A DNA stretch of 64,000 nucleotides from Maratus speciosus (Eukaryota > Arthropoda > Arachnida > Araneae > Salticidae). Shown here piece by piece: positions 57,183 to 64,000 of this stretch (positions are counted from its first letter, which is position 1; each line of letters starts with the position of its first letter). Under the pieces are notes generated by a model that was given only the letters and a program-made list of their open reading frames with translations, had not been told where the DNA came from and did no database searches. Made by a program: the position numbers and the translations under genes. The DNA lies in assembly GCA_963932465.1 (NCBI GenBank), contig OZ010796.1:81043292-81107291 (forward strand), written 5' to 3'.

Positions 57183-60100
57183 CTAACATCCTGTTGAGAT
57201 GAGTTTTGATACATTCACTGTCATAATTCTGATTGTTGGATCAGTCATATGTTGAATTTGATAGTTATCGTTATTGCATATCTGGATAATTTTAAAAGGA
57301 CCTGAATTTTTTGCATGGAAGGTATTAGTATGATTGAAATTCTTTAAATAAACTTTGTCGCCAATTTTCAACTTTGGAGGAGAACGACCTTTAAGAAATT
57401 TTGCATTCATTTTAAAATATTTTTGTTCATTAAGTTTAACTAATTCTCTGGTTGTTTTGATATGTTCTTGTTGTTGTTTAAAGTATTGGGAGGGTTCTTC
57501 AGCATCTTTAGGTGGTAAGAAAGTATCAATAGGTAAGTTTAAATCTCTGCCAAAAAATAAGTTTGCAGGACTAAAATTAGTTACAGAATGTTTAGAATTA
57601 TTGTAGTGAAGCACAAAAAATTTCAATCTATCAGACCATTCAATTATTTGATCAGATAGTGAAGCAACTGATTCTTTCAGGGATCGATGAATACGTTTGA
57701 TAACACCGTTCGACCTCGGGAAGTAAATGGACGAATTTCTACGTTTGATATTGAGAGATTTAAGAAAGGTTAGAAAGACATCAGAGGTAAAGTTTTTGGC
57801 GTTATCAGATAATATAATTTTTGGTATACCAAACCTCGAAAAGTAGTCGTTTAAAGCTTTAATTATAGATGGAGAAGTAGCATCTCTAAGCGGAATAGCT
57901 TCCAGAAAGCGTGAATAGTGGTCAACGATGGTGAGAATAAAAAATTTACCGTCATGTGACCTGGGGAGTTTACCCACAATATCTATTGCAAGCATCTCTC
58001 CGGGAGCCAATTCACACTTGGAAATGAAGGAAGGTTTTGTGTTGGTTTGTTTACTTTTGTAGGGAAGACATTTTTCACAGTTATTTACAAAATTTTGAAC
58101 ATCCTGAACCATTCCGTGCCAGAAATAATTCCTGGAAATTGTCTCAACCGTTTTTATCATTCCAAAATGAGCTTGGTGAGCAAGGGCAATGCAACTATTG
58201 ATTAATGTTTTAGGAATAACGATTTTCTTTACTCTATTGACATTACCAGATTTCTTTTTAGCAAACATTAAAAGATCGTTATTAGGATTGATTGAGTAAT
58301 TAGTGTTAGAACATGTTTTGGCAATTATTTTTTCCCGGATTTCTTTAAGTTTTTCATCATTTTGCTGCTCTTTTAGTATATTTTCGGTAGTTAGTGAGTC
58401 GTTAGTAGGTATAAAAATATTTAATGCATTTACATATAAATTAGGATTATTAGGAAGGTCCACGACACGAGAAAGAAAATCGGCTGGATTAACAAGCCCA
58501 GGAATGTGCTCAACCTTAAAATTAAAACTCTGCAAATATAAAAGCCATCTAGTTATAATTTCAGCCTGTTTTTCTAGGTTTAAATGGTAGGTTAAAGCTT
58601 TAGCATCTGTTAGAATTTTGAATTGTCTACCGTACAAGAATTCAGAAAAATGTTTAACAGAGGAATAGATAGCATAAAATTCACGTTTGATTGAAGGGTA
58701 TTTAGATTCTGCCTGATTTAATTGCTTGGAATAAAATTCAATGGGGTAGAATTTGTCATTGTGTTTTTGCATAAGAATTCCGCAAATTGCAACCATAGAT
58801 GCATCAGTAACCAAATAAACATCCTTACTATCATCAAAATTTTTAACTGTTGGATTAGTAAGCAAAATTTCCTGAATCTTGAGAAAAGCATTTTGACAGT
58901 CATTGCTCCAGAAGAATTTTACCTTTTTTCTCGTTAAATTTACAATAGGTTGTACTATTTTTGCAAAATCGAAAATTAAATGACGGAAATAATTTATCAT
59001 ACCCAGATAACTTTGAACTTGTTTCAGGTTTGTAGGAATGGGAAATCTATTGATTTTGTTTACATTATCAGTAGAAGGAGAGTGACCGTTTTTGTGTAAT
59101 TTAAAACCTAGGTATGTTATTTGTTCTTTACATATTTGAAGCTTTTTAGGGTCTAAAGTGAGGTTAAATTCTCTCAATTTGTCAAAAACTTTCTGCAACC
59201 ATATTAACATTTCCTCCAACGAATCAGCAGCAACAATTATGTCATCTAGAAAATATTGAACATTTTTACCTCTTAATGAGCTAAGGCAGTTATTTATTAA
59301 AGTATGAAAATAAGAAGTTGAGTTCACACATCCAAATGGCAGGCGTTTAGGTTGATAATTCCCATACTCCGTTGCAAATGCCAGTTTGGCCCTATCCTTC
59401 TGTTGAAGAAGAATTTGAAAAAATGCGGCTTTTAAATCCAAAACAGTATAGAATTTTTTGCCCGATATATTTTGCATAATGTCGTTGATTTTTGGTAAAC
59501 AAATTTTATAAGGTTCAGTAATTGCATTAAGTAATCGATAGTCGATAACCATACGAAATTTAAGTTTGTTAGGGTCATCAGTAGGTAACGTCTTCTTTTT
59601 AACAAAAATGACTGGAAAACAGTAGTTTGAGGTTGAATTTTCTATAATGCCAGCCTTCAGAAGATCAGCGATTTCATTTCTAGCAAACTCCTTGGCAATT
59701 CTAGGAATGGGATATGGTTTTGTTTGTAAAGCAAAATCATGCAGTAAGTTAAACTGAGGAACAACTTTATCTGTACATCCCAGTGTACTGTATGAAGAAG
59801 AAAAAACAGCTGAATTATTCATAAGAAGTTTGAGAACTCTCTTCCTATCTGATTCAGGTAAGTGATCAACTTGAAAATTATTAGCTTTTAGTTCATTTTT
59901 ACGAAGTTCTAAAATATCATCACAAATTAGCGAATTTACCTGGTATGTTTTACTGTTGTCATGCGTAGAAATTTGATCTTTAGAAATTTGTTTTAAGTAA
60001 CCTAATTTAGTATTTTTGTTGAGGACAATTTTTTGACTATTGTTGTTGAATACATACAGAAGAATAGAATTGTTAACATTTGCTTCATGAAGGCTAAGAT

Positions 60101-60913
60101 CTAAGTTTAGTGGCAATTTGGTAGTTAATGGAACAAATAAATAGTTAAATGAATTGTTAATTTTATGTAATGCTTTAAGTCTTATAATCCTGCCATGATT
60201 TGGCCGAATAATGACACGGTTAGCTGGTGTGACAAAGTTTTTGGAATCTTCATGATTAATATCGTTAGAGAGAGAATTAATATTTTCATGTGATTCAGCA
60301 TTGGAATTTGAAATATCATGAATAGTATTATTGTCATTGGAACTTAGATTTTCATTGTTAAAATTAGAAGTTTGAGTAGAATCAGGATTTTTATTTTCGA
60401 AAGGAAATGTGAGGTTTCCCATGATAAGTTGAGAGTTGGCAGAGTCTAACAAAACTTTATTTCGGTTTAAAAAATCATAACCGAGAATAATTTGGTAGTT
60501 AGAGTGCCAATTATCATGGGTAACGAAAAACACATTGCTGAACCATTTATTACGAATTTTAAAGTTTAATTGTACAGCAGAAAAATAAGGAACACTGGAA
60601 TTATTGATGGTCTTGATGTTTACAGATCTAGATAAAAAGTTAAGTTTATTGTTTTGTTTAAGTAAGTTAATAGTTTTAGGTTGTATAAGAGAAAGATTTG
60701 CACCAGAATCCAGAAGACCAATAAAGTTATGTTTTCCAAATGTTAATTTAATTAAAGGAAGTGGAGAATCATCAGAAAAACATGACATAAGTGATTTGGG
60801 AATGTTAACAGCAGTATCAGAATAATTCATACCCTCGTGCAAAAATTTATCATCTAGGGCTCTGCGAGATTGAGGGGAAAAATTGTGCAAAATATCATCA
60901 GAACCCTCTAGAA
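57183..60913 (-). CDS. pol: Pol polyprotein: protease, RT, RNase H, integrase (Ty3/gypsy); integrase Glu replaced
   Basis: Residue numbers count from the TTG at 60890. The frame opens after a TAA just upstream and is entered by -1 frameshifting at TTTAAAC, not by its own ATG. Protease: LLDSGANLSL (D61). RT: LPFGC region and FLDD (D549, D550). RNase H: VTDAS and ILTDAKAL. Integrase: HHCC zinc finger (H...H...CEKC), AIDIVG (D970), LSDNAKNF (D1029), then SNGVIKRIHRSL, where the residue exactly 36 after D1029 is K1065 instead of the catalytic E. A C-terminal GPF-type module (SGPFKIIQI) follows. All other frames are intact over 1235 residues, the usual length. The enzyme makes and integrates element cDNA; with K1065 this copy should be integration-defective. 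Confidence 0.93.
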
Positions 60914-60920
60914 GTTTAAA
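60854..60920 (-). promoter_or_regulatory. -1 ribosomal frameshift signal at the gag-pol junction
   Basis: The gag frame reads AAT TTA AAC TTC TAG, giving the canonical heptamer T TTA AAC (60920-60914) two codons before the gag stop. Slipping by -1 enters exactly the pol frame. Eight bases later GGTTCTG (60905-60899) can pair with CAGAGCC (60864-60858), extendable by CTAG/CTAG (60912-60909 neighbourhood with 60857-60854) around a 34-nt loop. Spacer and stem are in the range of known -1 sites; a pseudoknot is not established. Confidence 0.85.
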
Positions 60921-61927
60921 TTATTTCTTCTGCCTCTGCCACGATATGGTCGATAATTATTTCTACCTCTGCCCCTATTGAATCTCTGCACATTGTTATC
61001 GCTACCTCTTCTAAAATCTCCAGCAAAGTTTCTGCCCTGATTCTCAAAATATCTATCATTACTTGGAGAATTACTGTTAGGACTTAAAAAATTACTTGCT
61101 TGATTAGCAGCACTGTTACCCTGACCAGAAAAATTTTGCTGCGGCGAAAAAAATCCCCTATTATGCAAAGACGGAAAAAACCAGCAATCGCGCGTATTAT
61201 GCTGTTTGTTACAGATATGGCAAACAGTCCGCTCTTCTTTTAATCCTTTTAACTGCTCCGCCATACTCTGCAATAATTTATTTGAATTTTCTTGTTGTTT
61301 CAACAAAATTGTAATCAACGAGTCCTGACTGCTGTTGTTTGAAACCTGCGTCGCGTTGATGGTGTTGACTGAGAAAGAGCATTGCTGTTCCAAAGCTTTT
61401 TCGCAATCCATAGCACTAGAAACCAGATCATCGAAATTTTCCTTTCCAAGTTTAAGTACCTCTGTTTTAATATCCGGTCTAAGAGCTTCGAGCAATTTAT
61501 TAAACATCAATTTTTGCTTTAGAATGACCATTTGAGGGATATCCTCAGCGTTCGGAACCAATCGATTGACTAATTTTTTTACTACCTCAGCCAACTCCTT
61601 CACTGTCTGTTTAGGTTTTTGTCTTATATTTGAGAACTGATAAGAGGTTTCCTGGAAATTCTCTTCTCTGCTAAATTTTGCTCTAAATAAACGCACAAAA
61701 TTTTCAAAATTATCAATATTGTTAATTTCTGGATCGCTCGCAACATATTCCTGCGCCTTGTCTCTACAATACAGGCGGAAGAGTAGAATACGATTCTCGT
61801 CGTTCCAATTCTGTATGTTACAGACATCACTAATGTTTTTAATGAAAAAATGTACATTTTCCCCTTCTTTTCCATGGAAAGTGGGAATCGCTGCCATAAG
61901 CGCGTTTAATTGCAAATCATTTGCCAT
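60908..61927 (-). CDS. gag: Gag polyprotein
   Basis: ATG at 61927 (MANDLQLNALMAAIPTF) gives 339 residues; the longer open frame upstream to 62014 has no ATG. The N-terminal two thirds (FHGKEGENVHFFIKNI...QEYV...FREENFQ-like...LVPNAED...LEALRPDI) match the retrotransposon Gag capsid fold of Ty3/gypsy. A single nucleocapsid knuckle reads C-x2-C-x3-H-x4-C (CHICNKQHNTRDC), one residue shorter than the usual C-x2-C-x4-H-x4-C. The C-terminus is rich in N, R and G (RGRGRNNYRPYRGRGRR), likely RNA-binding. It forms the virus-like particle and overlaps the frameshift signal at its end. Confidence 0.9.
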   Translation of the reverse strand: MANDLQLNALMAAIPTFHGKEGENVHFFIKNISDVCNIQNWNDENRILLFRLYCRDKAQEYVASDPEINNIDNFENFVRLFRAKFSREENFQETSYQFSNIRQKPKQTVKELAEVVKKLVNRLVPNAEDIPQMVILKQKLMFNKLLEALRPDIKTEVLKLGKENFDDLVSSAMDCEKALEQQCSFSVNTINATQVSNNSSQDSLITILLKQQENSNKLLQSMAEQLKGLKEERTVCHICNKQHNTRDCWFFPSLHNRGFFSPQQNFSGQGNSAANQASNFLSPNSNSPSNDRYFENQGRNFAGDFRRGSDNNVQRFNRGRGRNNYRPYRGRGRRNNLNF

Positions 61928-62658
61928 ATCGTAATAATTTGTATACACGTGAAAAATCAAAAGGTATACTAAAACACTGATGTATGACAAATAAATTATC
62001 CTAAAGCAAAGCAAATAAAAAAATAATAATGGAAAAGTTTGTTAAAATGATGAAGGAAAGAAAAAAAATCATAAAAAAAAATGGAAGATTACTTTTTTAA
62101 AAATTTTCTAAAAATGCATATTAATGTGCAATACAGTTAAAGTAAATAAATATATGCAAAAATGTACAAATCCCCCAAAATAGAAAAAAAAGGAACACAA
62201 TAACTACAAATATCAAAACATGCAACAATAAATCATTATAAATTCAAAGTGTAATATATAAAGTTTTCGTTTTTTCAATTTATGAAAAAAATATTAGCAA
62301 ATAAATCTTTGAAAAATCAAATTTCTTTTCTTTACATATATTTATAGAATCAAATCTTAAAAGGAAAATAAATAAAAATATAAATCATGTATATTTTAAA
62401 AATATATTGCACCAATATGGGGTCCGCACATGAAATAGAGAGAAAAAAAATATATATATAAGTTTAGTGAGTATTATTTTTAAAATAAATGATTAAATAA
62501 TTAATAAGTTAATTAATAAATATACTTTATCTAATATCATGAAAAAGTAATGAAACCCGATCTCCGATCTTTAAAGTTATGGCATCAATTAATGCCTATG
62601 AGTGAAAAGAAAAAATTAATATTAAAAAGGCTTAAAACAATAACTCCAAGAATGAAAT
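61928..62658 (-). other. Untranslated leader of the LTR element
   Basis: About 730 bp of A-rich, non-coding DNA between the primer-binding region and the gag ATG. It is expected to hold packaging signals, but none can be defined from sequence alone. Confidence 0.5.
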
Positions 62659-62677
62659 CACTAAGTTAACGGCACCA
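62659..62677 (-). other. Candidate primer-binding site
   Basis: Four bases after the LTR end (minus strand ...CA TTAA), the sequence TGGTGCCGTTAACTTAGTG starts with the TGG expected to pair with a tRNA CCA tail. The matching tRNA is not identified; the complementarity may be limited to the first 8-9 bases. Confidence 0.45.
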
Positions 62678-62681
62678 TTAA

Positions 62682-64000
62682 TGTACTGTAAAGTTGGGCT
62701 TAATGAATCGGAGAGTGAAATTCAATCCAAAGTTTGAATTGAACAAAAATTAATTCCGATTCATAAGCTCAAAATTACACTACAGCCGATGACGTAAGTG
62801 GTTGACATCGCTTAATGTGTTTTTTAAGAATTATTTTAAATTATATAAGATCAAATAAAATTATATTTACTAGTTATCGTAGCTGAAAAAAAATAAAGAA
62901 AAGTAAACACTCACCCAAGTACTTGAACACAGAAAGATAATTCACAAATGACGTTTATTTAAACATATATAAAATTTGCTGATTTGAATGCATTCTTACA
63001 TTATGAATTATGTAAAGATTATCAAAGTGAATGTAAAATTTACTATAATTTTAGACAATTAGAGACATATTATCATCTAAGAAAAAGCAGAAGTTTACGT
63101 AATATTTCTTTTTGCAAATTAGGGATTAAAGTTCAGGAATGTAAAGTTAAATTAGGGATTAAAGTTCAGGAATGTAAAGTTAAACTAGGGCTTAAAGTTC
63201 AGGAGTGTAAAGTCAAGATCAACTAGGGACGTAGAAGGACTCTTGTATTTGGAAAACTGGAAACATGCTGTAGACAACTGGAAACACGCTGAAGACAAAG
63301 TTCCTTCAGGAATGTAGATTCTATTTCTTTTTATTCAATGCGAATCTGAACCGAATAAGAAGTTACGGATTTGGAAAATTGGAAATAGGATGTTTGTGAA
63401 CTTCCTTCAGGAATGCAGATTTTGACGATTTCAGTACGTTACATAGGCAATTTACTATTTATCGCATCGACAAAAAAAACAGATGTTCAATTCATATTTG
63501 TTGATCGAAGAACAATAAAATGTCGATGAGCAGAAGAACCATTCAGGGCTTTCAATTAATGTTCTATGAAATTTACTTAGAAATGCTTCTTGAAGAGAAA
63601 AATATTATATTTCCTTTAGATGATATACGGCCGCTAAGGCCTAACGAAACGTCGATCTCTTCTCACTGGCTAGCGGAACTCCTCTGCTGCAACAACCGGC
63701 TAAAAAAGCACGGCGTCGCAGCCCCCACAAGTTACTTGCTCCAACGGCTCCCTGGTGAAGAATGATGACTTTTCCAGAAGAGTTTCAAACATGAAAAGCC
63801 ATTACAGAGCGCGCCAGCCAATTAAAAACGCCTATCCTCCCCGCGCCTGACGTCACACACAACGTGCGTGTTCCAAAAGGAATGTTAAACGATTTAGCAG
63901 ACGTCCGGTTTTGAGCTAAGCGTCTGTTTGGCAAAGGGGAATACCCTTCTTGTTGGAACTTTCAAAATGTCGGAAAGAATGATCTCATGGCGTCGCGCGC
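62682..64000 (-). repeat. 5' LTR (incomplete, runs off the window)
   Basis: Identical to 53744-55059 except for C at 63287 versus T, T at 63687 versus C, and an extra 3 bp near 63535. About 476 bp of this LTR should lie beyond the window end. Confidence 0.92.

Larger units (their letters stand above)
53744..64000 (-). mobile_element. Young Ty3/gypsy LTR retrotransposon (5' LTR cut by window end)
   Basis: On the minus strand the order is 5' LTR (64000-62682, incomplete), leader, gag (61927-60908), frameshift site, pol (60913-57183), a ~1.64-kb non-coding tail, PPT, and 3' LTR (55538-53744). Over the ~1316 comparable bases the LTRs differ by two substitutions (54349/63287 and about 54746/63687) and one 3-bp indel, so the insertion is recent. 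The interior is 7143 bp. No env-like frame follows pol. Confidence 0.92.

Noticed and set aside
57355..61934. Several plus-strand frames of 60-95 codons
   Set aside because: They are shadows of gag and pol on the opposite strand.
60908..62014. A longer gag frame starting at 62014
   Set aside because: The codon there is TTG and the extra 29 residues are hydrophobic leader-like noise; the first ATG is at 61927 and begins a typical Gag N-terminus.

Overview
This window looks like a piece of a large, AT-rich, transposon-packed arthropod nuclear genome. A spider or other chelicerate is my best guess; that is an inference from the style of the Tc1-type transposase, the SINE and the Penelope-like element, not from a diagnostic gene. 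No operons, rRNA genes, intact tRNA genes or CRISPR arrays were seen. Almost all coding signal belongs to mobile elements. The one cellular gene signal is the 3' end of an immunoglobulin-like gene on the minus strand: an Ig exon at 46995-47267 spliced to a terminal exon at 41387-42441, which contains breaks.

Left third (1-27 kb): the C-terminal end of a LINE-type polyprotein (1-141); a diverged triplicated repeat (1745-2880); several small TTAA-flanked (piggyBac-type) MITEs; a decayed Penelope-like element (6545-8189, minus) with RT, GIY-YIG and a hammerhead-ribozyme-like motif, ending in a perfect 52-bp snap-back inverted repeat; a ~1.8 kb palindrome with a tRNA-like block in each arm, split by a hAT-like element with an 8-bp target duplication; and three copies of a Helentron/HINE-like element (11539-13358 and 20900-23343 on plus, 25668-26396 on minus) built from ~150-bp tandem repeats, subterminal inverted repeats, a tetranucleotide microsatellite and a 3' hairpin. 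A ~325-bp satellite (five units) lies between the last two.

Middle (27-41 kb): a ~730-bp direct duplication, one copy of which carries a 382-bp insertion; a 1.2 kb foldback with ~527-bp arms; a broken Tc1/mariner-type transposase; a tRNA-derived SINE caught in a triplicated segment together with a TTAA MITE whose empty site survives in the sister units; and several palindromic MITEs.

Right part (41-64 kb): the Ig gene, whose large intron holds a degenerate ~32-bp minisatellite that recurs at 52 kb; other local tandem repeats; and, from 53744 to beyond the window end, a very young Ty3/gypsy LTR retrotransposon on the minus strand. It has near-identical LTRs, a PPT, a candidate PBS, gag, a canonical TTTAAAC -1 frameshift signal followed by a stem, and a full-length pol. 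Pol is open throughout, but the integrase D,D(35)E glutamate position is a lysine, so this copy is probably unable to integrate by itself.
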